Below the pieces are notes generated by a model, which was given only the letters and a program-made list of their open reading frames with translations, did no database searches and was not told the origin of the DNA. Shown here piece after piece: positions 32,801 to 47,800 of a DNA stretch of 64,000 bases (position 1 is its first letter; the number at the start of each line of letters is the position of its first letter). The DNA comes from Cladorhizidae sp. MBARI D1340-BT2 (lineage: Eukaryota; Porifera; Demospongiae; Poecilosclerida; Cladorhizidae). The stretch spans positions 32,749,908 to 32,813,907 of the forward strand of contig JAQNBH010000017.1 in the NCBI GenBank assembly GCA_028752905.1, given 5' to 3'. The position numbers and the translations under genes are program-made.

Positions 32801-35800
32801 TGGATGGACTCTAAAGAAGAGGAGGCCAGGCACTGGGAGCAAATGTTGGCACGTACAGGGGAGTGGGTGGAATCGGAACATGCCCTACGATCATCCATGG
32901 CATCACTCAGGTCAATAAAAAAGTCACAATTTGCAGAAGAGGATGCATTTGAGGTGGATGAAGAATTAGAGGACACTGAAGTGGAAGAGGTAAAATAATG
33001 GCACATATTAGGTATGTTGCCATGTATGTTCATTTTTGTCACAGAGTTCTGATGAATCTACCAAACAAGAAGGGATACAGTCATTTTTTTCAGAAGAGGA
33101 GGAAAGCGAGATAGATGAAGAGTTACAGGACCTTGAGAATGAGGTAAAATTTGATATATAATAAAGTATGTTGCCATCTCTTTTGGTTTTTCACTATAGA
33201 TTATCAGTGGAAACCAAGTGAAATATAGTCTTAAGTTTAATGAAGCAAATCCACCATTATCAAATAATGCGTAACTGTATAGTGATACAGACTTTAGAAA
33301 AGACACAAAAACACATACACAATATTATCTCTTCTTTCTCCACCTAATATTTTACAAGGCACCTGGTTGTCTAACTTTCAAAGTTGACAGAAGATTTTCG
33401 TAATGTGGAGCTTTAGGAATATATCAACTCAACGAAAAACTGAGCAGTGCAAGTTTAAGTGTTTCATGACGCTCCAACTGGAGCACACATTTTCTATACC
33501 TCTTCTGGACAAGTGCAAGGCATTATTTTTAATAAATATTGAAGTATGTGCTTAACTAGATCTGCTATGGGCTGGTGGGCTGGTCGATATTAGGCTTGCT
33601 TTTTTGTTTTTAAACTTCATTGAACATTTCTGTTTTTTCATACATTGTTTCCTCTATTACTCTGTAGGGAATGAGCTTTTCCAAATTTCGAAGGCTTACA
33701 TTGAACAGAAGAGGAAGAGGTGATGGCTACAGCATATCAGGGGAAATTGAGGTTGGAGTTGACTACAATGGGAAAGTTCTTGTAGTGAGAATCATCAAAG
33801 CAAGTGATATTGCTGGAGTATACCACGATGGCACCGAGTCAGATCCTTTTGTGCAAATCTGTCTCCTTCCTGACAAGGAATCCAAGAAGAAAACAAAAAC
33901 ACAAAAGAAGACCTTGAATCCTATCTACAATGAAGCATTCAAAGTATGTATGCTTAGCTTAATTAAATATTAGTTCATAAGTCACACTATATATCTCCCA
34001 TATAATTATGTTAATAAAGACAATAGCTCTGGCTATAAATTTACTTACCTGCTGCAGCCCTTTTAATAAAGAGTGGCTCTAGGTCTAATATATGTGACCA
34101 GATTTGTGAAAACTGGGGGAATGATTTTTGCGGTATAGGCAGGTTTAATATCAAAATAATAATGACATTTTTAAATTAAGCCAATGGCTAATTTAGTTAT
34201 AAACTTGTGGCATGATAATTCCAGGCACTAGTTCTAGAGGACAAAATGAGTTTTTGCACTGAGCAAGTTTGACCCTTCGTAGCGAAGCATTGTTGTGCTG
34301 GTTTTGAGTGCAAAAATTAGGCGCACTTTCTTCAGCTGCCTAGCTTCTTCTGCTTTTCAAATTAACCTGTATTTACAAAGATGAATTGTGTAGAAGACAT
34401 ATTAGTACTTTAAATAGATAGGCCAGGGAGAGCCTCAAAATGTTGAGAAGCTCCAAAAGTTGCATACTCGAACAAAGTTAGTGGTATACAGCTTCACCTC
34501 GGAAGTATATGGCTTCATCTCAACTGCACCTTATTAACATGCTTTGAATTTCCCCAGTAAATATTTTAACACTCATCAAAGAGACACTGTTTCATGCCAT
34601 AGCTCATGGACCACACACACAAACTTTCAGGACATACACTTTAGGCATAATAGTTTATAGTAAAAAAACAATGTAAACGGTCACATTTAGTCCGATCTTC
34701 AAAAAAATCTGGTCAAATATGCTAATAAAGTCAATGGCTATGGCTATAATTCACTCACCTGCTATATTAATTAAGAAGAGTGGCTGTAGGTCTAATGTCA
34801 AAAATTATGAGGGAACATAATTTTAGACTTTAATATATAGCTTCCAAATGAATGTGAGTTTTAACACTTTATTATTAGCTGAAGACGTCTGTTTTTGGGT
34901 TTTTTGGGGTATTAAAATTGTAAAATTCGTGTATCTAAATATCAAGCTTTGAATATCACCAGTTTCCCTCAATGCAACTCCTTGTGAGAATAATATCAAC
35001 ATATGATACTTGTGGTGCATTTTTTGTAGTGCTATAAGCTCCAACAGATAATAACATTGTTTTTAGAACATAGGATACTTCATGGCAATAGTATATTTAA
35101 CCCTGTATGTATTTATTGCTTGATTATTTTTAGTTTCCGGTATCCATGGATGATCTGATGGATACTACTCTGTGGCTAACGATGTGGAGTCATTCAATTG
35201 CATGGCAAGACAAATTCCTTGGTGAAATATGCATCCCTTTTGATCGAGAAACGTACACATTTTCTGATGATCCAGATTATCAAAGTCCACCTATTACGTA
35301 TGACCTTCAGGACTACTCCAACCAGAGAACTCTCCCTAAGCCTTCTCAAATGAGAAGGCAGACCAAAATGTATCGAATAAATACACAAGTTCAAATGAAT
35401 GATCCTGAAGTTCTGAATTCTGCTACTGATTTGCTAGTCAGTGAAGAAGTGAATGCCAATACTAAAGAGATCAATGGAGAGGCTATTTTGAGTGAAAGCA
35501 AGGAAGACACTGAGCATTTAAGTCCCAGTGATGAGAAGTTGTCCACTCCCACTTCAGTTCAAAATGATGCCAGCACTCCTGAGAAAATGACACCCATTCC
35601 TCCAGGCTCAACCAACCTACCTTCTTCTGTGGTTCTTGCAAAACCAGATTCCATGGCTGAAACAGAAACAGATTTGCAACAACTTGCAGAGGACAAGGTA
35701 AAATAGTGGTATTCTTGCTGTTTGCAGCCATATATGTTTTTCCTTGTGTTGAGGGAATCTTCCAAATGTTCTTGGTTTGTGTAGCATATAGTGTTAACCA

Positions 35801-38800
35801 CACCATGTTCTGCTGCTCTTGATCATACTTATAAACTTTTCTGAGAATATTCATCACCTAAAATACTCCTTACTTCACTCAGCATAAGTGTGAGGCAATT
35901 ATTGCTGTGCATAACAATTTACTTAGTAAATTGATCACAGTGAGCCTCTCATACGTCACCTTGTGCACGTAGTTTATCACTTCACCAACCGATGCCTTCA
36001 GCAGAGATTTTTAAAAATTGAAACTTTTAGCAGTGTCCAATTTTATTCATTCTACTTCAATTAGCATCTGCCGTATAAACACTTAAAAAGATATCTGATT
36101 ATGAAGAGAGGAGATGATTAAATAAAGCTATAGGAAAAATCGACTTTTCAAACCATCCGGAATAATATTGAGCATTTAGTAGTAATGCCACAACAACAGG
36201 CATCGACTCGTCTATATAGTAAGCATTATCACACTAACTGTCCTTTGGTAACTGGAATGACTTGGCGGTGTTTTTAATTCTGGTGATGACCCTGATGGAT
36301 TAATTATTGGGTTGTTTATATTTAAGTTTTTCATTGTAAAATTGTTACATTAAAGTGGGTGAAAACAATTTTTAATCATCTTCAACAGCACTATATGCCA
36401 CCCTGGGTTTCGTTGATCAAACAAACATGAGCACTAACATTTATGAGTCATAATTTTATGTCATATATAGCGCATATAATTTGAAGTGGATCAATTCCTG
36501 GTAACTAAGGGGGAGAATCTTGGACACTGACTGTTCACAGTTTTGATGCCCAAAAATTGATCAGTTAATAAATCTAGTGCAAGTCATTCTTCTAGTGACA
36601 GGCGGTACTCTTCATCTGAGGATGACTGTAGCAAGGAAGAAGAGTGTGGCAACCATACGTACAAGGGTGAGCCTTTCCTGTAAATGTGAAACCTTGGATA
36701 AGTTAGCCACAACAGGTAAAATTGTTGAAATGGGGGTAAATGAGCTTATGGCCACAATGGAAAGTGGAGGCTTGGTCTCTGACAAGGAAGGCATGGATGA
36801 AGGAGGCATTTCAGGTTTGTGAATTAGATCTAGCTCTAGTATTAGCCTGTAGTTGGCCAAGGGAAGTAGCTTTTCCCCGTGTAAAATATGTGTAATAGTC
36901 TACAGCTATCTTCTTACAATAATGTTCTCAATAATCAACTTGAAATTGTACTCTCTTGACATTTCGACTAGAGCGTACAACTTCAAGTTGATTATTGAGA
37001 AGATTATTGTAATGTTATCATGTCAACTGAAAGTTCATTGAAAGTTCTCGGGTATATCCTGGGATTTTTTAGTTGAATTTTATGTTCATCAACTTGAAGA
37101 TGGATGATGGTGCTGGTGCTGGAGGACTAGCCCCACATTTTCCTCCTCACTATCCATCTCCTCTCACAATACAGTTATATATTTAAAAATAATTATAAAC
37201 CATATTTAATCATATTTGTATGTGCATTATATAGAGTCAGGCCCAGTTTATGTTTGATGCCATGTACTGGCTTGGTTACAGTCATTATGACAGTTGATTA
37301 TATCACTTTTTCCTCAAAGTTTCCTTAGTCAAAGAAGTTTTCCATAGTGTGAAGCTTTACGTATATATAAACTCATAAAGTCAATTGTTGTTTTTAAGAG
37401 CACCTTCACAAGTACACTCTTTGATGTAGTATTTCATGACAAATGTGTTTAAATATGTCTATATTGCAAGTTTGTAATGGTGTATGTGCTTAATGATGTA
37501 CCCTTGCTTCAACAAGATCTATAATCATGTATGGAAATTATCTAGACTCACTTGAGAAAGACTAAACAAGCTCTATGGAAATACGTGCTTAATTGGATCT
37601 ACTGTGTGCTGGTTGATAATAGCCTTACTTTTTTTTATAGAAGTTCATCTGTATTTTTTCATACATTGTTTCCTCTATTACTCTGTAGGGAATGAGACAT
37701 AAAAGCTTTTCCAAATTTCGAGGGCTTACATTGAACAGAAGAGGAAGAGGTGATGGCTACAGCATATCAGGAGAAATTGAGGTTGGAGTCGACTACAATG
37801 GAAAAGCTCTTGTACTGAGGATCATCAAAGCAAGTGATATTGCAGGAGTATACCACTATGGCACTGAGTCAGATCCTTTTGTGCAAATCTGTCTTCTTCC
37901 TGACAAGGAAGCCAAGAAGAAAACAAAAACCCAAAAGAAGACCCGGAATCCTATCTACAATGAAACATTCGAAGTATGTACACTTAATTCAATATTAGTT
38001 CATAAGTCGCAGTCTGCATCTCTCCCATATATGTTAATACAGACACTGTCTCTGGCTATAAATTCACTTACTGCTATACATAGTCCTTTTTAATTAAGAA
38101 GAGTGGTTGTAGGTCTAATGATAAAATCAAAATATTGCAAAGCAGTTATCATAATTTAAACTTTCATGGCTTCCATATCCATGAGGGTTTTAACACTTTA
38201 TTATTAGCCTTACACGTCTGTTTTCTTTGGTTTTTTATATTAAAATTGTCAAAGTTGTGTATCTAAATATCATGGTTTGCAACTCTTTGTGAGTGTAACA
38301 TCAACAGATGATACTTGTAGTACATTTTTATAGTGCCATAAGCTCCAACAAATAATAAGATTGTTTTTAATATATAGCATACTCCATGGCAATAGTATAT
38401 TTTTATTGCTTGATTATTTTTAGTTTCCTGTATCCATGGATGATGTGATGGATACTACTCTGTGGCTAACAATGTGGAGTCATTCAATTGCATGGCAAGA
38501 CAAATTCCTTGGTGAAATATGCATCCCTTTTGATCGAGAAACGTACACATTTTCTGATGATCCAGATTATCAAAGTCCACCTATTACGTACGACCTTCAG
38601 GACTACTCCAACCAGAGAACTCTCCCTAAGCCTTCTCAAATGAGAAGGCAGACCAAAATGTATCGAATAAATACACAAGTTCAAATGAATGATCCTGAAG
38701 TTCTGAATTCTGCTACTGATTTGCTAGTCAGTGAAGAAGTGAATGCCAATGCTAAAGAGATCAATGGAGAGGCTATTTTGAGTGAAAGCAAGGAAGACAC

Positions 38801-41800
38801 TGAGCATTTAAGTCCCAGTGATGAGAAGTTGTCCACTCCCACTTCAGTTCAAAATGATGCCAGCACTCCTGAGAAAATGACACCCATTCCTCCAGGCTCA
38901 ACCAACCTACCTTCTTCTGTGGTTCTTGCAAAACCAGATTCCATGGCTGAAACAGAAACAGATTTGCAACAACTTGCAGAGGACAAGGTAAAATAGTGGT
39001 ATTCTTGCTGTTTGCAGCCATATATGTTTTTCCTTGTGTTGAGGGAATCTTCCAAATGTTCTTGGTTTGTGTAGCATATAGTGTTAACCACACCATGTTC
39101 TGCTGCTCTTGATCATACTTATAAACTTTTCTGAGAATATTCATCACCTAAAATACTCCTTACTTCACTCAGCATAAGTGTGAGGCAATTATTGCTGTGC
39201 ATAACAATTTACTTAGTAAATTGATCACAGTGAGCCTCTCATACGTCACCTTGTGCACGTAGTTTATCACTTCACCAACCGATGCCTTCAGCAGAGATTT
39301 TAAAAAATTGAAACTTTTAGCAGTGTCCAATTTTATTCATTCTACTTCAATTAGCATCTGCCATATAAACACTTGAAAAGATATCTGATTATGAAGAGAG
39401 GAGATGATTAAATAAATCTCATTGCTATAGGAAAAATCGAATTCATTCAAACCATCCGGAATAATATTGAGCATTTAGTAGTAATGCCACAACAACAGGC
39501 ATCGACTCGTCTATATAGTAAGCATTATCACACTAACTGTCCTTTGGTAACTGGAATGACTTGGCGGTGTTTTTAATTCTGGTGATGACCCTGATGGATT
39601 AATTATTGGGTTGTTTATATTTAAGTTTTTCATTGTAAAATTGTTACATTAAAGTGGGTGAAAACAATTTTAACTCATCTTCAACAGCACTATATGCCAC
39701 CCTGGGTTTCGTTGATCAAACAAACATGAGCACTAACATTTATGAGCCATAATTTTATGTCATATATAGCGCATATAATTTGAAGTGGATCAATTCCTGG
39801 TAACTAAGGGGGAGAATCTTGGACACTGACTGTTCACAGTTTTGATGCCCAAAAATTGATCAGTTAATAAATCTAGTGCAAGTCATTCTTCTAGTGACAG
39901 GCGGTACTCTTCATCTGAGGATGACTGTAGCAAGGAAGAAGAGTGTGGCAACCATATGTACAAGGGTGAGCCTTTCCTGTAAATGTGAAACCTTGGATAA
40001 GTTAGCCACAACAGGTGAAATTGTTGAAATGGGGGTAAATGAGCTTATGGCTACAATGGAAAGTGGAGGCTTGGTCTCTGACAAGGAAGGCATGGATGAA
40101 GGAGGCATTTCAGGTTTGTGAATTAGATCTAGCTCTAGTATTAGCCTGTAGTTGGCCAAGGGAAGTAGCTTTTCCCCGTGTAAAATATGTGTAATAGTCT
40201 ACAGCTATCTTCTTACAATAATGTTCTCAATAATCAACTTGAAATTGTACTCTCTTGACATTTCGACTAGAGCGTACAACTTCAAGTTGATTATTGAGAA
40301 GATTATTGTAATGTTATCATGTCAACTGAAAGTTCATTGAGAGTTCTCGGGTATATCCTGTGATTTTTTTAGTTGAATTTTATGTTCATCAACTTGAAGA
40401 TGGATGATGGTGCTGGTGCTGGAGGACTAGCCCCACATTTTCCTCCTCACTATCCATCTCCTCTCACAATACAGTTATATATTTAAAAATAAATTCAGTA
40501 TTATAAACCATATTTAATCATATTTGTATGTGCATTATATAGAGTCAGGCCCAGTTTATATTTGATGCCATGTACTGGCTTGGTTACAGTCATTATGACA
40601 GTTGATTATATAACTTTTTCCTCAAAGTTTCCTTAGTCAAAGAAGTTTTCCATAGTGTGAAGCTTTACGTATATATAAACTCATAAAGTCAATTGTTGTT
40701 TTTAAGAGCACCTTCACAAGTAAACTCTTTGATGTAGTATTTCATGACAAATGTGTTTAAATATATATGTCTGTACTGCAAGTTTCTAATGTTGTGTGCT
40801 TAATGATGTACCCTTGCTTCAACAAGATCTATAATCATGTATGGAAATTATCTAGACTCACTTGAGAAACTTAATTCTTTCTAAACAAGCTCTATGGAAA
40901 TACGTGCTTAACTGGATCTACTGTGTGCTGGTTGATAATAGCCTTACTTTTTTTTAATAGAAGTTCATATAACATTCCTGTATTTTTTCATACATATTAT
41001 TCTGTAGGGAATGAGACATAAAAGCTTTTCCAAATTTCGAGGGCTTACATTGAACAGAAGAGGAAGAGGTGATGGCTACAGCATATCAGGAGAAATTGAG
41101 GTTGGAGTCGACTACAATGGAAAAGCTCTTGTACTGAGGATCATCAAAGCAAGTGATATTGCAGGAGTATACCACTATGGCACTGAGTCAGATCCTTTTG
41201 TGCAAATCTGTCTCCTTCCTGACAAGGAATCCAAGAAGAAAACAAAAACCCAAAAGAAGACCCGGAATCCTATCTACAATGAAACATTCGAAGTATGTAC
41301 ACTTAATTCAATATTAGTTCATAAGTCACAGTCTGCATCTCTCCCATATATGTTAATACAGACACTGTCTCTGGCTATAAATTCACTTACTGCTCTACAT
41401 AGTCCTTTTTAATTAAGAAGGGTGGTTGTAGATCTAATGATAAAATCGAAATATTGTAAAGCAGTTATCATAATTTAAACTTTCATGGCTTCCATATGCA
41501 TGAGAGTTTTTACACTTTATTTTTATCTGTTTTTCGAGGGTTTTTTGTATTAAAATTGTATCTAAATATCATGGTTTGCAACTCTTTGTGAGTGTAACAT
41601 CAACAGATGATACTTGTAGTACATTTTTATAGTGCCATAAGCTCCAACAAATAATAAGATTGTTTTTAATATATAGCATACTCCATGGCAATAGTATATT
41701 TTTATTGCTTGATTATTTTTAGTTTCCTGTATCCATGAATGATGTGATGGATACTACTCTGTGGCTAACAATGTGGAGTCATTCAATTGCATGGCAAGAC

Positions 41801-44800
41801 AAATTCCTTGGTGAAATATGCATCCCTTTTGATCGAGAAACGTACACATTTTCTGATGATCCAGATTATCAAAGTCCACCTATTACGTACGACCTTCAGG
41901 ACTACTCCAACCAGAGAACTCTCCCTAAGCCTTCTCAAATGAGAAGGCAGACCAAAATGTATCGAATAAATACACAAGTTCAAATGAATGATCCTGAAGT
42001 TCTGAATTCTGCTACTGATTTGCTAGTCAGTGAAGAAGTGAATGCCAATGCTAAAGAGATCAATGGAGAGGCTATTTTGAGTGAAAGCAAGGAAGACACT
42101 GAGCATTTAAGTCCCAGTGATGAGAAGTTGTCCACTCCCACTTCAGTTCAAAATGATGCCAGCACTCCTGAGACAATGACACCCATTCCTCCAGGCTCAA
42201 CCAACCTTCCTTCTTCTGTGGTTCTTGCAAAACCAGATTCCGAGGGTGAAACAGAAGCAGATTTGCAAGAGGACAAGGTAAAATAGTATGTATAAGAATG
42301 CCACTAGAATGTTGCGAACCCAAATATTCATGGCTCATAATTATAATGTCAGATATACCATGCTCTACTGTTCTTGGTCATTCCTAAAAACTAATTCCTT
42401 CAAAATATATCCACTATAATTATATATAAACTCAGAAGAATTGTGAATTATAAAAGTGAGGCGTGGTTTGTTGTGCACAAATATACTCTGCAAAGTAAAT
42501 TGGTCACAGTAAGCCTCTCACACTTCACCTTATGCACATAGATTTTCTAATTTGTTTCTATTTATTTTGATTGGCATCAGCTTTATATCTGCTACTTAAA
42601 ATTTGTCTGGTTGCTTTATTTTGTTTAAACAATGCTATATTATTCTGGTTACACTCTTTATCAAATGATCATTTAGGAGTACCTCTTTTCTCAAGAGTGA
42701 AGGAATTCAGAGTGATTCCAGATAACCATAGGTGCCTGTGTAGCCTTCCTCAGAAGAAGTGCTTCCAAACACAGATGCAATGCCATGGTAGAGGCGTGTT
42801 CATTGCAGTTGTTACCATTGGCCTTTTTTATTTTTTAACTTTCCTCACGAAGTACTGTTTTTGTTATTGTTATTATTCAGCTGTCTACAGAGTTTTTGCA
42901 GGAATAAAATTTGGTTTTGGTTTCTGTGAATATAGTACTTTTTTATAAATAATAAAGCCAAAAATACTATGAATGATATTCGAGTGTATCTCTCCAGTCA
43001 CTTATGGAAGACAATCAATTAATTACTTACAGACAAAATTTCTATTTAAAAAAAGTGTAAAACATTTCAAATACAAATTTAATAAGCTGCAGTTTTGGTT
43101 GGAGTAAGTAAACAAAAGTAGGATTGCAAATCATCCATGTCCACAACAATACATGGAACAAAGAAATCTATCCAGAGCTGCTGTCATCCTTAGCAAAAGA
43201 GCTTAAAGAAACAGAAGATCAGTGGAAAAGAGATGGTCCAGAATGAGAACTGTTGTATTAATTGTTTAAGGCTTGGACAAGTAGCAGAAAGTGCTGCAGA
43301 AAGTGCTGCAGAAAGTGCTGCAGAAAGTGCTGCAGAAAGTGCTGCAGAAAGTGCTGCAGCAAATGCTACCAAAAAAACAGCCAAATTCCACAAAAGGGTG
43401 AGTAATTATCCCTCTACAAGTGATGAAGCTGACTATGAAGGAGATGAAACTAGAATACAAGACAATTGCTAGAGTATGAATGCTGATAAAAAAATTACCA
43501 CCTTTTTTCATGTCAGGTGAACTTGTGCACTCTTTTTGCACATGCCCGTTATTTAGGAGAGTACACTCTCAAACATAATACACCATTGAGTGCATCTTAG
43601 AACATTGGATTCTTTTCAAGTAAATGCGATTTATAGATCCTTAAAAATGGTTTTAACATACATTTTTTACTAGATGCAAGTATTTTTGAGGATAAAATTG
43701 GCTGAAACCACTCATAGTAGCTGGCAAGTGGGTTTCATTCAGTAAACTTTGTTGTTGTTTTTTAAGACTTTAGTGTATCGGATTTAGTTCTGACAATGGT
43801 ATTTCCTGACATCATATGCCTGACCGTCTCATCTAGCTAATGCTGCCTGGTCTATCTTTCTTCATAGATTATTGTCGGGTGGCTGCAGTAATTCTACTAG
43901 GATGAGGTTTAAACATCATTTCTTAATAAATCAAGCAATTCCATGACATTGATAGAATGTACCTCTCCTCAAAGTTACTTAATTTCCCTAAATTTTACAA
44001 TTTTTGAAAATGAAAGCATGGAGCAACTCAAATATATGATTCAAAGTAAACTGAAGGAATTTGCCAGAGAATCTGCGCATACTTGTTATGTAGATGCATG
44101 AGTCATTTATAAAAGAAGTGTGTGTGAGATGCTGTTCCGCTCCTACTTCTAGATTTCACATTGTCTACGGCAATTGCCTCACTACATTCAACAATTACAA
44201 ACACTTTTTTTCACGATAGCTTTATTGCTAAAGCTATATATACTTGACTAGATTACTATGAATATAATATGGGTAACCAAGAAAGTTGTTGAAGCTAAGT
44301 AGTTTCCTTTTTTGTATATCAAGATCATATAACATTCTTGTGTTCTTCTTATATATCCTGTACTACTCTGCAGGGAATGGAGTACAAGAGCTTTCTCAAG
44401 CCTCCAGAGCTTACATTGAACAGAAGAGGGAAAGGTGATGGCTACAGAATATCAGGAGGAATTGAGGCTGGAATTCATTACAATGGGAAAGCTCTTGTAG
44501 TGAGGATCATAAGAGCATGTAATATTGCAGGAGTCAACCAGAATGGCACAGTGTCAGATCCTTTAGTGCAACTCTACCTCCTTCCTGACAAGGAATCCAA
44601 GAAGAAAACAAAACCTCAAAAGAAGACCCTGAATCCTATCTATAACGAAACATTCGAAGTATGTACACTCATTTCAATATTAGTTATAAGTCGCAGTCAT
44701 TATCACCCACATACACTAATAGTCAACAAAGGCAATAGATATGCCTATTCTTGCTCACCTCCCTCTGGTCCTTTTAATTCAGTTTGGCTATAGGTCTAAT

Positions 44801-47800
44801 TATAAAATAGAATATGTCATGATTTACCTCAATAGCTTCAGTGTACATATAACTATCTGAGTTCTTTTTAAGATTGTAGGTATAAACACAGGCACATAAA
44901 ACTAATGCCTAAACATTTGTTTGGGTACTATATATATATATATTAAATATTTCTGATGAGACTAACATCAATAAATGATACTTGTTTTGTATTTTTGTAA
45001 GTTTAATTGACAAATATAATGCAAGATTTTTTTAACTTCACTTCAAGGCATATGCAATTAATTTAGTTTAACAATTACATATATATTTTTAGTTTCCTAT
45101 ATCTTGGAAAGATCTGATGGACACGACACTGTGGCTTACAATGTGGAGTTACTCAAGGGCATGGCAAAACATATTCCTCGGTGAAATATGCATCCCTTTT
45201 GATCGAGAAACATCCTCAATTTCAGATGATCCAGATTATCAAAGTCCAATTATATCCTACATCCTTCAGGACTACTCCAACCAGAAAACGATCCTTCAGC
45301 CTTTAACAAGAAAGAACACCACAGTTTATCGAATTGACACCAAACTTCGAAAGAATGATTCTGAAGTTCTTAATTCTGCACCTGATCTGTTGGTGAGTGA
45401 AGAAATGAATCCTAATGCTAGAGAGATTGGTGCAGAGGCTACCTTGGGCAAAACTGAGGAAGACATGGATAGGCATTTAAGTCCCAGTGATGAGAATCTG
45501 TCGACCATTCCTGATTCAATGGCACCCATTCCTCTAGTATCTACCATCCAACCTTCTTCTGAGGTTTTTGTCAAACCGTATTCCGATACAGAAGCAGAAG
45601 CAGATTTGCAGCAACTTGCAGAGGCCAAGGTAAAATAGTGTATATTTTTTTACCCAAAAACGTTGTGGAGTTCCACAAATATTCATTGCTTGCATATATA
45701 GTATCCACTATATCATGCTCTATACTTCTTCGTCGTACCAATTTTGTCAATATTCAACGTCTCAAACATATCTCACTCTGTGAGGTATAACTCAACATAA
45801 GTATAATTTGTAATAGAGTGACATTCATTTAGTATACTGTAAACTCTGGTTGTTAAGCCTCTCGATGTTTAGTGCACATAAAGTTGTGAGTACACATTTT
45901 GTTGTCATTGGAAATAATTTTTGTTGGGCGTTCTTATGGTGTTTCACTGCAAAGTGCTGATATCGATGTCATTGAAAAAAGTATCAATTATGCATGTTTA
46001 TTAGCTGCACCGCTTCAGTGATGTATTTCAACAAATACATTTAGACAAGAATTATACTAATATGAGCACATCTATTATTAGCTTCAATCATCTAGAGTTG
46101 TCGAAAATATCCCAACGAGCTTCTTGCTGCTTATTTGAGGTGGACTGTAGCCATTTTTAGAGCACAGGTATATAACTCTTCCATGCTTCATAAAATTTAA
46201 AACACTTTCCAACATAACCAGCAACTTGGGCCTGTAAATGACGCCAAGCGAGCCTCTCGCAAGAATTGTTCTCCTCATAGGCTAAAATGAGCGTTTTGCC
46301 ATGTCCAAATAATTCTGTAACAAATTAACCTGTTTCTGAGGGAAATCATCACTAGATTTAGCTCCTTCATTACCTGCCAGAGAGACTGGGTCTTTCTTAG
46401 CCTGTTTCGAGAAATTAGCTACTTCTTCGACTATCTCACAAGATTAGGTTCTCAGTTGTCTACCTACAAAAATTATTGAAAGTAATTTGTTGGTGTACAT
46501 TATTTAGAAATTATGCTTAATGATCACCTATTCTCAATTTAGTGCCCATTTTCTTGCTGGTTTGGGTAGAACTGAAACCAGAGTTACTGTACACGACAAA
46601 CCACAGACACACAAACTTTCTCTTGGCTTCTTCTCCATATCACAACCATGCATTATTATAACATCAATAAATTGCAGATGGCCTTCAGCATTTCTAGGAA
46701 CAGACAATGGCTAGAGCAATGCAATCTAAAAATGCTACAATTTCTTTCAAATGGCCACGATAATATTTTAGTTTGGTTTATTATTTCTCTCTGACTCTCT
46801 CTTCTATGCTCATCATTCAATGTATTACATAGTACTTAATGGAAAGCAGCCTCCTGCAATAGTTACTTAGGATAACTCAAGAACTGAACAATCGGAGCAG
46901 ATATAGCTAACTCTCTACAATTGTAACATGTCTGTGTTTTAATATAATGGAAGAAAAGTCACTATTGTTTATCTTGAAAGTCTATGGTGTTAAATATTGT
47001 CACAACAGTAGCCTTCTGAATAACCAATTGTTAACTTTTTTCTACTGAAATTGTGCATTTTCTGATGACTCAGCTCAAGTAGACTCAGTATTGCACATAA
47101 ATTAGATGAATAGGTACCTATACCATTTACTATCTCAAAAGAAGTAGAGCATGCCCTCTGATTAGACCATGCATTAGCAGGAAGTATGAAGTTTCAGAGA
47201 AAATGCTGTCTGGAATGTGGAATGGGGGAAGAAAACCTGGCAATCTGTCACAATTGAAGTGATAATCAATTTGTGGCATTTCAGTCGATACAGATGGTCA
47301 CATGATAAAAATATTCATTGTTTAAAGCACAGAAAGTGCTGCAGCCGACATTACCAGAGAGACGGCCAAACTCCACAGAAAAGATGAGAGAGATTGATGA
47401 CGAGATCCCTTCACAAGCTACGAAGTTGATTATGAAGAAGATGAAACTAGAATAGAGGATGATTGCTACTAGAGTACGAAGACTGATACAAATTTGCCAC
47501 CTTTTGTGGTTAGGTGGTCTTGTGCTCCCTTTTTGCACATGCCTGTTAGTCATGTCTCAAATAATAGAGACTGCCCTCAAATAGAATGTGCCTTGAATAA
47601 TACTTGCATCTATGCAGCATGAAATTAATAGAAATGCGCATTCTATTCGAGGAAATATGATATCTCGATCCTTAAAAATTGTTTCTAACATTTTTAGAGC
47701 TTTCAGTTTAACTGCAAGTTTTTTGGAGATAAAATTGGCTGAAACCACACTTAGAAACTGACAAAGTGCGTTGTATTCAGATATAAAGGGCGTCTTTGAC

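Noticed and set aside
45326..45628. Antisense frames repeated at the linker exons of the cassettes
   Set aside because: Shadows of the real plus-strand exons; they recur only because the exons recur.
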